Positions 1 through 7,564 of a stretch of DNA of 19,224 bases are shown here, in pieces (the first letter of the stretch is position 1; every line of letters begins with the position of its first letter). The DNA is from an uncultured Lachnospiraceae bacterium. Lineage in GTDB: Bacteria; Bacillota; Clostridia; Lachnospirales; Lachnospiraceae. A program made the translations under genes and the position numbers. The stretch covers positions 1-19,224 of the forward strand of contig CAJUEY010000048.1 in assembly GCA_910585825.1 (NCBI GenBank), given 5' to 3'. Below the pieces are notes generated by a model. The model was not told the DNA's origin. It saw only the letters and a list, made by a program, of their open reading frames with translations, and ran no database searches.

Positions 1-102
1 AGAAAATACAAGGGATACAGCGATTGTTTAATCTACTAACTGTCAAAGACAGGATTATAGTTTAAAGACCGTAATTCTTCAACTGCTGAGCCGATTATTT
101 TC

Positions 103-131
103 TGGACAAAAAGAGGGATACAGGATACAAT
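103..131 (+). promoter_or_regulatory. Putative sigma-A promoter of the GH20 gene
   Basis: The -35 element TGGACA (103-108) and the -10 element TACAAT (126-131) each match the vegetative consensus at five of six positions and are separated by exactly 17 bp. Transcription would start near position 138, about 40 bases before the ATG at 180. No gene is visible in 1-158. That stretch otherwise holds a small dyad CTGTC-aaa-GACAG (40-52) with no T-run after it. The promoter is inferred from sequence only. Confidence 0.55.
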
Positions 132-179
132 AAAATAAAAATAAACAGAAGGTATGGCGTGATAGGGAGGAATACGAAA

Positions 180-3100
180 ATGAGAATAGGAAAATGTCTT
201 CTGTCAGGAATTTTGACAGCTGCGATGTTGTGCGGCAGTCTGTTTTATACAGGCATGCCGGGAGCGGAAGAGGGCCTGCTGCAGGTTTATGCTGCAGACA
301 ATGTCGTATTGGGAAAGCCGGTTACAGTATCAGAGCAAGATGCCGATTCGCCGAATTGCCTAGGCAGCATGGTAGCAGACGGCGTGATCGGAGATACGGA
401 CAATACCACCGGCAGATGGTCCGGAGGAATCTTAAAAGCAGGAGCAGCAAACAATGCAGACCAGTGGGTAACCATTGATTTAAAGGCAGCAAGTACGGCA
501 GTAGAATCTATAAAAGTTTATTTTTATAAGCTGGTATGGAGCAGGGATTATATCATTCAAACCAGTGATTCCGGGGCAGCAGACAGCTGGGAAAATCTTT
601 ATAATGTAACGGTAACAGAGGAGCAGAGAGCGGGAAGCGAGCAAAATCCCATAGATACTATTTCGGGCAGTCAGGTTGCCGGACTGAAAAGATATGTGAG
701 ATTTTTCTTTCAGGCCGGCTCATTGAACGGTTCGGCGGGAGGCAATAAAATATCCATACGCGAAATTGAAATTATGGGAACCCAGACAGATGTAAGCGAA
801 GACATTGCATCTGCCTCGGAGGCCTTAGCAAAAGTTCCGGACAGCATTACCGTAGAGAAAAATGACAGCACGCTTTCGATTCCGGCCGTTTCCGATGATT
901 ACGATATAAAAGTATACGGAAGTGAAGTTGACAGACTGGTGGATGAAAGTGAAGATGCAAACGGAGCGGTTTCACCATACCGTATCGGTGACAGAAGCTT
1001 TAATGTCATTTTAAAAGCAGAGAATAAGAATGATGCGTCTGATACAGCGAAAAAAAATATTACAGTTACCGTGAAAGACAATACGGAAAGCTATCCGGAA
1101 TTATTTCCTTCTGTGAGCAATCCGAATCCGATGCCGGATGTATTGCCGGCGATTCAGGAATGGTATGGATATGAGGGAGCATTCCGTCTTACGGAAAATA
1201 CGAAGATTATTGTAAACGACAGAGCAAACAAGGGATTGTATGAGGTTGCAGAGGAAATGCAGGAGGATCTGAAAGAAATCTGCGGCAGAACGCTAAAGAT
1301 TGAGACGGGAAGCGCCGCCGGTGAGGGAAATATATATCTGGAATCTCTGATAGAAGATACATACGGAACAGGGGAAGAAGGATATTTTCTCGTGAACGGA
1401 GATAACGGCATTGAGATTTATTCTGCCGCAAAGACGGGCGTGCTGTACGGAACCGTTACAGTAGAGCAGATTCTTTATCAGGATGCAATGCATGTCATTG
1501 TACCAAAGGGCGTGATTCGTGATTATCCTTTGTACAGCGCACGGGGCATGATGTTTGATGTTGCCCGCATTCCTACCAGAATGCAGTTTTTGCAGGATTA
1601 TACGAAAATCTTAAAATGGTATAAAATGAATGAAATGCAGCTTCATTTGAACGATACTCAGTGGTCGGAACCAAACCGGAATTCTTCAAATTGGGATGAT
1701 TATGATACGGCAGAGGCGGCGCATCGTCTGGAGTCTGAATTGTTTCCGTCGCTTGCTCTTCAGAATGCAAAAGTTGAAAGGGAGCAGATCTCCAATAAAT
1801 ATCAGGGTGATAATGAAGGACGCTACGATTACTATTACGATACATACACAGGCAAAACAGATGAAAACGGCAATGGAACGGAGCTTTATTATACAAAAGA
1901 TGAGTACAGGCAGCTTCAGTCTGCAGCCGGTGAGCGCGGTATAAAATTAATTGCAGAGCTGGATACTCCGGGTCATGCCACGCCTTATAATAAATATGTT
2001 TATAACAATCAGGAAGAGGTAATTACTTCTCTGGTAAAATACGGCTATTTGAATTCGGAAGATTATCTGGATAATGAAGGAAATGTAAAAGACGGCGTAA
2101 CATTCTACACACAGAATCCGTCAAATTACGAAGTCTTCTCTATTGATAACGAGAGTGCAAATGAACAGATAAAACAGAATGCCATCAATGCCAGAATTTT
2201 CATAAAAGCGCTGTTTGATGAATATATGGGTGAAATTGACGGAATAGAGCCTTTGTTTACAACAGATACCATTCATGCCGGTGTAGATGAGTATTGGGAC
2301 AGAAGCGGAAATAATCCAAATGCATTTCGTGATTATATGAATGAGATGTACGACCATCTTTCCCAAACAGGAGAAGACAAAGAAGAAAGAGAAGTCCGTA
2401 TGTGGGCAGGACTGGTGTATATGGGTGGTTCCCAGAATGTAAACAGGGATATTGTCCTTTATATGTGGAGCGGCGGCGAAGATAATTCCACAGCCAGGAT
2501 GAATGACGGATTTCGTTTGGTCAATATTCCCCAGCCCTATTTTTACACAACACCGGGACGTTATCACAAAGATATGATCCGGGAAGATTATATTTATTAT
2601 AATTGGACGCCGGAAAAGTTTGCGGACGGCCAGAGTGCGGATAAGGGAGAACCGTTGCTGTTAGGTGCAATGGCAGCCCTTTGGGGAGATGCAAGCCGTT
2701 CCGGAACGACGGAGGCAGATTTGCATGAACGGTATCTTCGATCAATTGCTATGATGAGTGAAAAAACCTGGGGCTCAATCAGGGAAGATGATACGTTCCT
2801 TACCTATGAGCAGACCTTTGACCGTTTGAAAGAGGGGCCGGGTACAAAGATTGCAAATAACATTGACAGTAAGACAAATATTGTTTTGGATTATAATTTT
2901 GAAAATATCTCAGAGGATGGAGAAACAATTTACGATGCCAGCGGAAACGGCTATGACGGAGCTGTAACAGGCGGTGAAATTGAAATAAAAGACGGAGAAA
3001 CCATGCTGAAATTTGACGGCAATACTACAATAGAGACGCCGCTGACAAGTCTTGGTTATCCATATACTATGAGTTTTGATCTTTATCTGGACGGTACGGA

Positions 3101-4979
3101 AAGCAATGATAAGGATTCTGCGCTGTTTAGCGGTTATGACGGCAGACTTCAGGTAAAAGGACTCAACGATAAACTTGGTTTGAACAGAAGTCATTATACG
3201 CAGGCTTTTAACTATGCAGCCGAGACGAAAGCGAAACATCGAATCAGCATTGTCGGAACGTATCAGGCGACGAAACTGTATGTAGACGGTGAATTTAAAG
3301 AGATTCTTTATGCAGTGGGAAGAGATCCGGATCATGGGGGAAGTCTTGGCAATGAAGCATGGACAGATAACGACAATAATTTTACTGCGACCTTTGTATT
3401 TCCTCTGAATGTGATCGGTGAAAACTTTTCCGGCTATCTGGGGAATATCAGAGCATACAATAAAGCTCTCTCAACGGAGGAATTTGAAGCAGAAGAGTTA
3501 CAGCCTGTAACCGAAACAGATGTGGCAAGGAATCGATTTGCTTATGCAGATAATACGAACAGAACCTATTTCCAGAGCGGAAGGGGTATCAATAACGACA
3601 CTATGAAATTGTTCCCTGCATGGAAAGCAACAGACGGCGACGGACATGTAACAGGCGCTGAAGGGACTTCCGTTTCCTATGAATCCGGCTGGTATTCTTC
3701 CAACAATGATAACGATTTTCTGATGATCGATCTGGGACAGGAGAGAAAGATTTCAAAAGTAGTGATTGACTGGGCAGCAAACGGATATGCGGCTTCTTAT
3801 GATATCATGGTATCTACGGACGGCAAGAGCTGGACGACGAAAAAATCGGTGACAGGAAATACCAACCCGTTGACAAGAGATACTTTTGACGAAACAACGG
3901 CGCGTTATGTGAAAATGCAGGGAGTTGCACGCAAATCCGGCGCAAACGAATATGCTATTTATGAAATGAAAGTATATGGAAACACGGACAAGACAGTTCT
4001 TGCGCAAAAATGCCGGGAAACAGAAGAGATTATGGAAGAAAAAGGAATCGGCTGGGAATCCGCCGGTTTGGAACGGGAGTTCTATGATGGTCTCGTACAG
4101 GCAAAAGCTGTTTACGCGGATGTAATGGCGGGACAGGAAGAGGTGAAGGCTGCGGTAACCGGGCTGGAGGAGTTATTTTCTGACTGGACAGAGCGCGTTA
4201 TACAGAATCTGAAAGATCAAATCAGCCAAAAACTTGCACAGTCAGAAGATCTTCTTTCAAAGAAAGCGGATTATGAAACAACAAGCTGGAACAAATTTGA
4301 GGCGGCTTATCATGCCGCAAATCATGCAGGTGAAGACTTATCGGCGGAAGAATATGAAGACCTGCTTTCTGATCTGACAGAGGCAATCGACGGCCTTGTT
4401 AAATTGCAAAAGAATTCGGAACAGATACAACAGCTTGCAGCTCCGGTTGTCACTGTCGTAAAGAGTCAGGCAACAGGTGTGAAAATAACATGGAGCGCAG
4501 TTGCCAATGCTTCTGCATATCAATTGTATCGTACCGTAGGCAGCAGTGTGACAAAAGTAGGCAGCGTAGTTTCCGGTACGCAGGCTTTGGATCAAAATCC
4601 GGTAGGAGGAAAAAATATGACCTACCATGTCGTTGCTTTGTCCGGTAATCAGAACGCATACAAAGACAGTGCGGCAGGCGTAGCAAAGAGCATTCAGCTG
4701 CCGGGGGCAACCAAAAAAGTGACGGTATCACAGGTCAAAGGAAAGAGAGCCGTAACTCTGAAATGGAAGAAAGTAAAAGGCGCTTCATCGTATTTGATTT
4801 ATCGGGCGGAAGGCAAAAACGGTTCTTACAAAAAAGTAGGCAAGGTAAAGAAAAAGGTTACTTTTGAGGACAGTAAAAAACTAAAAAAAGGAAAGAGCTA
4901 TTCTTATAAAATAGTAGCCGTTGTGAAAAAACAGTACAGTCCGATGAAAGCGGCAAAAAAGGCAGTGAAAATAAAATAA
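180..4979 (+). CDS. Secreted multidomain GH20 enzyme (beta-N-acetylhexosaminidase or lacto-N-biosidase type)
   Basis: This exported glycoside hydrolase of about 1599 residues should remove terminal N-acetylhexosamine, or a lacto-N-biose unit, from glycans outside the cell. The ATG at 180 is chosen because AGGGAGG (164-170) lies 9 bases upstream; an in-frame GTG at 159 has no such site. Residues 1 to about 39 form a signal peptide (MRIGKCLLSG, a hydrophobic stretch, then VYAA). The order after that is: discoidin/F5-8C-like domain (about 45-205), an Ig-like linker, a GH20b-type alpha/beta domain (about 305-450), the GH20 barrel (about 452-885), a LamG/concanavalin-like domain (about 900-1105), a second F5-8C-like domain (about 1113-1268), helical FIVAR-like segments (about 1270-1415), and two Fn3-like domains to the end. 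The GH20 catalytic Asp-Glu pair is D703-E704 in HAGVDEYW; HLNDTQW and ELDTPGHATP are further GH20 signatures. There is no LPXTG sorting signal. The last Fn3-like domain is extremely lysine-rich and may hold the enzyme to the cell wall. GH20 membership is secure from motifs; the exact substrate is not. Confidence 0.93.
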   Translation: MRIGKCLLSGILTAAMLCGSLFYTGMPGAEEGLLQVYAADNVVLGKPVTVSEQDADSPNCLGSMVADGVIGDTDNTTGRWSGGILKAGAANNADQWVTIDLKAASTAVESIKVYFYKLVWSRDYIIQTSDSGAADSWENLYNVTVTEEQRAGSEQNPIDTISGSQVAGLKRYVRFFFQAGSLNGSAGGNKISIREIEIMGTQTDVSEDIASASEALAKVPDSITVEKNDSTLSIPAVSDDYDIKVYGSEVDRLVDESEDANGAVSPYRIGDRSFNVILKAENKNDASDTAKKNITVTVKDNTESYPELFPSVSNPNPMPDVLPAIQEWYGYEGAFRLTENTKIIVNDRANKGLYEVAEEMQEDLKEICGRTLKIETGSAAGEGNIYLESLIEDTYGTGEEGYFLVNGDNGIEIYSAAKTGVLYGTVTVEQILYQDAMHVIVPKGVIRDYPLYSARGMMFDVARIPTRMQFLQDYTKILKWYKMNEMQLHLNDTQWSEPNRNSSNWDDYDTAEAAHRLESELFPSLALQNAKVEREQISNKYQGDNEGRYDYYYDTYTGKTDENGNGTELYYTKDEYRQLQSAAGERGIKLIAELDTPGHATPYNKYVYNNQEEVITSLVKYGYLNSEDYLDNEGNVKDGVTFYTQNPSNYEVFSIDNESANEQIKQNAINARIFIKALFDEYMGEIDGIEPLFTTDTIHAGVDEYWDRSGNNPNAFRDYMNEMYDHLSQTGEDKEEREVRMWAGLVYMGGSQNVNRDIVLYMWSGGEDNSTARMNDGFRLVNIPQPYFYTTPGRYHKDMIREDYIYYNWTPEKFADGQSADKGEPLLLGAMAALWGDASRSGTTEADLHERYLRSIAMMSEKTWGSIREDDTFLTYEQTFDRLKEGPGTKIANNIDSKTNIVLDYNFENISEDGETIYDASGNGYDGAVTGGEIEIKDGETMLKFDGNTTIETPLTSLGYPYTMSFDLYLDGTESNDKDSALFSGYDGRLQVKGLNDKLGLNRSHYTQAFNYAAETKAKHRISIVGTYQATKLYVDGEFKEILYAVGRDPDHGGSLGNEAWTDNDNNFTATFVFPLNVIGENFSGYLGNIRAYNKALSTEEFEAEELQPVTETDVARNRFAYADNTNRTYFQSGRGINNDTMKLFPAWKATDGDGHVTGAEGTSVSYESGWYSSNNDNDFLMIDLGQERKISKVVIDWAANGYAASYDIMVSTDGKSWTTKKSVTGNTNPLTRDTFDETTARYVKMQGVARKSGANEYAIYEMKVYGNTDKTVLAQKCRETEEIMEEKGIGWESAGLEREFYDGLVQAKAVYADVMAGQEEVKAAVTGLEELFSDWTERVIQNLKDQISQKLAQSEDLLSKKADYETTSWNKFEAAYHAANHAGEDLSAEEYEDLLSDLTEAIDGLVKLQKNSEQIQQLAAPVVTVVKSQATGVKITWSAVANASAYQLYRTVGSSVTKVGSVVSGTQALDQNPVGGKNMTYHVVALSGNQNAYKDSAAGVAKSIQLPGATKKVTVSQVKGKRAVTLKWKKVKGASSYLIYRAEGKNGSYKKVGKVKKKVTFEDSKKLKKGKSYSYKIVAVVKKQYSPMKAAKKAVKIK

Positions 4980-5046
4980 AAAGAAACTGGCAGTAAAATG
5001 AATTAAGAGGAGTAAATTGAAAAAGCAAAATTGAAAAAATATATTC

Positions 5047-5075
5047 TTGACAGTAGCGTATCGCTGTGCTAAACT
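5047..5075 (+). promoter_or_regulatory. Promoter of the trp operon
   Basis: A perfect -35 TTGACA (5047-5052) is followed after 17 bp by TAAACT (5070-5075), which is preceded by TGC and so forms an extended -10 element. The start of transcription would be near 5082, just ahead of the T-box RNA. The -10 is one arm of a perfect dyad, TAAACT-gtctat-AGTTTA (5070-5087), which could be an operator. No terminator is visible between the GH20 stop (4979) and this promoter, so GH20 transcripts may run into the leader and meet its terminators. Confidence 0.75.
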
Positions 5076-5298
5076 GTCTATAGTTTAAAATGAACAGGAA
5101 AAATCAGTGAGCAAAGAGAGTACCATAGAAAGGTTCCTCACAGAGAGTCATCGGTTGGTGGAAGATGACAGGAAAGTTTTATGGGAATGGGTTTGTGAGA
5201 TGCGAAGCGAATCAGAGTAGCGGATGCCGTGTTCCTCACGTTACAGGGGTGAGATATCGAAGAGATTCTGTATCAAAATGAGACTATGTGATAGGTGG

Positions 5299-5334
5299 CG
5301 AGTATTTTCCGAATCCGGGAAATACTCGTTTTTT
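5299..5334 (+). terminator. Extra terminator-like hairpin inside the T-box leader
   Basis: A 12-bp stem with one G-U pair (5299-5310 with 5317-5328), a six-base loop GAATCC and six T residues (5329-5334) has the form of an intrinsic terminator. It lies between Stem III and the canonical antiterminator, where a standard T-box needs no terminator. It is preceded by GTGATAGGTGGC (5288-5299), which resembles GTGAATATCGGGTGGC at the true T-box (5401-5416). This suggests a duplicated and partly degraded antiterminator/terminator module. Whether it terminates is not known. Confidence 0.6.
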
Positions 5335-5431
5335 AATGCATTCGTATGCAGGAAAGCTGTCAGAGGCAGATTTGTGGGTAAATAAAAAGCCATATCCATA
5401 GTGAATATCGGGTGGCACCACGAGGAAATCG

Positions 5432-5473
5432 TCCCGGACATTCTGGAAATAAACCAGAATGTCCGGGATTTTT
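5432..5473 (+). terminator. Regulated intrinsic terminator of the trp T-box
   Basis: A perfect 15-bp stem (5432-5446 with 5454-5468), a 7-base loop and five T residues (5469-5473) make a strong intrinsic terminator. Its 5' arm shares bases 5432-5436 with the 3' arm of the antiterminator (5429-5436), so the two folds exclude each other, as expected of a T-box switch. Uncharged tRNA-Trp would favour the antiterminator and expression of trpE. Confidence 0.93.
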
Positions 5474-5585
5474 GCGGTCAGGAATTCAAAAAGCTGCCGA
5501 CAGCAGATTTGATTGGCGTACGCTGGTGAAATTGTATTTAATTTCATGGAAAGAAAAGCAGCTATTGCAAAACAGGAGGATCTAT

Positions 5586-6995
5586 ATGAAGAGAGTATAC
5601 CGTGTTTACAAAAAAACAGTCAGTATTGTCAATGAGACAGCGACCGGAATGTATGAAAATCTGGTGGGAAAGGAAAAAGGCTTTTTGCTGGAAAGCTATG
5701 ATAAAAATTATGACAGATTTACCTTGTTTGGCGTAAATCCGGCGGAAATAATCCGGTCAAAAGGGCAGTCATTGGAAATTCTTCATGAAAACGGCGATAT
5801 TACAAGAAAAGAGGGAAATCCCCTGGAACTTTTAAAAGAATACTACAGTGAATTTGAAATCCGAAGAAATGAAGGAGAGATTGGCTTTTCCGGAGGTCTG
5901 GTAGGAAATCTGGGATATGATTTTGTACGGTATACGGAAACCCTTCCCGATGAAAATCCGGACGAAATCGGCATTGAAACAATTCAAATGATGCTGATGA
6001 AGGAATTTATTGTGGTGGATCACATTGCAGAAACATTAACCGGAATTGTACTGGAAGAGGATAATGAGGAAGGAAAGCAAAGGGCCATGGAAAAAGCATC
6101 AGAGATGATTGCAAAGGCCAGAAGAAAAATACAGGAAACGCCCCGTAAGTTCTGTCTGGACGGAAAGATTATAAAAAAATCAGATACTCTGGAGGAATAT
6201 GGCAGCAAGGTTTTGAAAATCAAAGATTATATTAAAGAGGGCCATGTTTTTCAGACCGTATTATCCCAGAGATGGACGATTGAAACAGGTCAGGATGGAT
6301 TTGAACTTTATAAGGAGCTGCGAGAACTAAATCCTTCTCCCTATCTGTATTATTTTAATTACGGTGATTTTGAAGTGATCGGCAGCTCACCGGAAATGAT
6401 CGTAAAAAAACAGGATGACAGAGTGTATACCTGTCCCATTGCGGGAACCAGAAAACGGGGGAAAGACGACGCGGAAGACGCAGTATTAAAAGAAGAACTT
6501 CTGGCGGATGAAAAGGAACGGGCGGAACATGTTATGTTAGTTGATCTGGCAAGAAATGACATGGGCAGAATCGCAAAGTTCGGAACCGTCAAAGTGACGG
6601 AATTTATGGAAGTTCGGAAATTTTCTCATGTCATGCATATCGTATCCACAGTGGAAGGAAGAAAAAACAAAAAATCTCATCCGTTGGATCTTGCAGCCTC
6701 TTTTCTTCCGGCGGGAACGCTAAGCGGAGCCCCCAAAATAAGAGCTATGGAAATTATTGACGAACTGGAAACAAGCCGGAGAGGGCTTTACGGAGGAGCT
6801 GCCGGATATATTGATTTTAGCGGCGATATGGATTTTTGCATCACGATTCGTACTATGGTGAAAAAAGGAAACCGGGTATATTTACAGGCAGGAGCCGGAA
6901 TTGTGGCAGATTCCGTGCCGGAAATGGAATATCAGGAATGCTGCAGCAAAGTAATGGCTCTGGCCAAAACATTAGTGGAGGAGGAAAAAATATGA
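5586..6995 (+). CDS. trpE: Anthranilate synthase component I
   Basis: TrpE is the chorismate-binding subunit of anthranilate synthase. It makes anthranilate from chorismate using ammonia channelled from TrpG, and is the first committed step to tryptophan. The ATG at 5586 is chosen because AGGAGGA (5574-5580) sits 5 bases upstream; the frame stays open further left through the T-box terminator, which is not coding. The protein is 469 residues, normal for the family. LLESYD near residues 33-38 and NPSPYLYYF match the tryptophan feedback-binding elements, so allosteric inhibition is probably kept. Chorismate-enzyme signatures are present: GSSPEMIVKK, PIAGTRKRG, DLARNDMGR, FLPAGTLSGAPK, GLYGGAAGY and AGAGIVADS. 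It is the first gene after the T-box leader. Its stop overlaps the trpG start as ATGA, so the two subunits are likely translationally coupled. Confidence 0.97.
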   Translation: MKRVYRVYKKTVSIVNETATGMYENLVGKEKGFLLESYDKNYDRFTLFGVNPAEIIRSKGQSLEILHENGDITRKEGNPLELLKEYYSEFEIRRNEGEIGFSGGLVGNLGYDFVRYTETLPDENPDEIGIETIQMMLMKEFIVVDHIAETLTGIVLEEDNEEGKQRAMEKASEMIAKARRKIQETPRKFCLDGKIIKKSDTLEEYGSKVLKIKDYIKEGHVFQTVLSQRWTIETGQDGFELYKELRELNPSPYLYYFNYGDFEVIGSSPEMIVKKQDDRVYTCPIAGTRKRGKDDAEDAVLKEELLADEKERAEHVMLVDLARNDMGRIAKFGTVKVTEFMEVRKFSHVMHIVSTVEGRKNKKSHPLDLAASFLPAGTLSGAPKIRAMEIIDELETSRRGLYGGAAGYIDFSGDMDFCITIRTMVKKGNRVYLQAGAGIVADSVPEMEYQECCSKVMALAKTLVEEEKI

Positions 6996-7552
6996 TTCTC
7001 TTAATTGATAATTATGATTCGTTTACGTATAACCTGTATCAGTATATCGGAGTGTTTCAACCTGATATCAAAGTCGTTCGGAATGACAAGATTACAATAG
7101 AAGATATTCAGAATATGAAGCCTGAGCGGATTGTTTTATCTCCGGGGCCAAAGAGTCCGAAAGAGGCGGGAATCTGCATGGAAGTGGTAAAAGAGTTTTA
7201 TGATAAGGTTCCAATCCTTGGTATTTGCCTTGGGCATCAGTGCATTGGAGAAACCTTTGGAGGCGCCGTATCTTATGCCAAAGAACTCTATCACGGAAAG
7301 CAGTCACAGATCAAGCATGATGGAAAAGGATTATTTGAAGGCATTGACTCCCCCATCAAAGCAGCCAGATATCATTCGCTGGCGGTGCAGATGCAGGATT
7401 TGCCAGAGTGTTTAAAAGTCACGGCAGTGACGGAAGACGGAGAGATTATGGCAATGGAGCATACGAAATTCCCGGTATACGGACTGCAGTTTCATCCGGA
7501 ATCCATATATACCGAACACGGCAAACGCATGATTGAAAATTTTGTGAATTAA
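6992..7552 (+). CDS. trpG: Anthranilate synthase component II (glutamine amidotransferase)
   Basis: TrpG releases ammonia from glutamine and passes it to TrpE. The start at 6992 overlaps the trpE stop by four bases (ATGA) and follows GGAGGA (6978-6984 region). The protein has 186 residues, typical of a free-standing class I glutamine amidotransferase. It begins MILLIDNYDSFTYNL and contains SPGPKSPKEAG. The catalytic triad can be placed: Cys79 in GICLGHQC, His168 and Glu170 in LQFHPES. In some bacteria one such protein serves both tryptophan and folate (PabA). The position between trpE and trpC points to tryptophan, but shared use cannot be excluded. Confidence 0.96.
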   Translation: MILLIDNYDSFTYNLYQYIGVFQPDIKVVRNDKITIEDIQNMKPERIVLSPGPKSPKEAGICMEVVKEFYDKVPILGICLGHQCIGETFGGAVSYAKELYHGKQSQIKHDGKGLFEGIDSPIKAARYHSLAVQMQDLPECLKVTAVTEDGEIMAMEHTKFPVYGLQFHPESIYTEHGKRMIENFVN

Positions 7553-7564
7553 CGGGAGGTTCCT

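Larger units (their letters stand above)
5100..5473 (+). promoter_or_regulatory. T-box riboswitch, tRNA-Trp specific, controlling trpE and downstream genes
   Basis: This leader RNA reads the charging state of tRNA-Trp and stops transcription when charged tRNA is plentiful. Stem I can be folded by eye: base pairing GCAAA (5111-5115) with TTTGT (5192-5196); the loop-E element AGTA (5119-5122) opposite GAA (5185-5187); CCATA (5123-5127) with TATGG (5180-5184); TTCC (5134-5137) with GGAA (5171-5174); the AGAGAG element; and the apical GTCATC/GATGAC stem with loop GGTTGGTGGAA (5153-5163). The specifier following GAA is TGG (5188-5190), the tryptophan codon. Stem III is CTCAC/GTGAG (5235-5253). The conserved T-box is GGGTGGCACCACG (5410-5422). 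Its TGGC can pair with a GCCA acceptor end, fitting the G73 discriminator usual in bacterial tRNA-Trp. The antiterminator is CGGG (5409-5412) plus ACGA (5420-5423) with TCGT plus CCCG (5429-5436). The stretch 5474-5585 before trpE holds a weak TGAAATT/AATTTCA dyad (5527-5546) and nothing else I can assign. Confidence 0.95.

Noticed and set aside
40..52. CTGTC-aaa-GACAG as a terminator of a gene to the left of the window
   Set aside because: The stem is only 5 bp and is followed by GATTATAG, not a T-run. There is no upstream coding sequence in view.
2121..2567. A 148-codon minus-strand open frame inside the GH20 gene
   Set aside because: It is opposite the catalytic barrel, has no promoter or ribosome binding site, and resembles no known protein.
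5278..5385. A 35-codon ORF in the T-box leader (ATG at 5278) containing one Trp codon, as a possible trp leader peptide
   Set aside because: It has no ribosome binding site and only one TGG, and it runs across the terminator-like hairpin. The leader is clearly a T-box, which does not need a leader peptide.
5412..5585. Upstream extension of the trpE reading frame
   Set aside because: The frame is open here only by chance. The DNA is the T-box terminator and leader, and the strong ribosome binding site plus family length fix the start at 5586.
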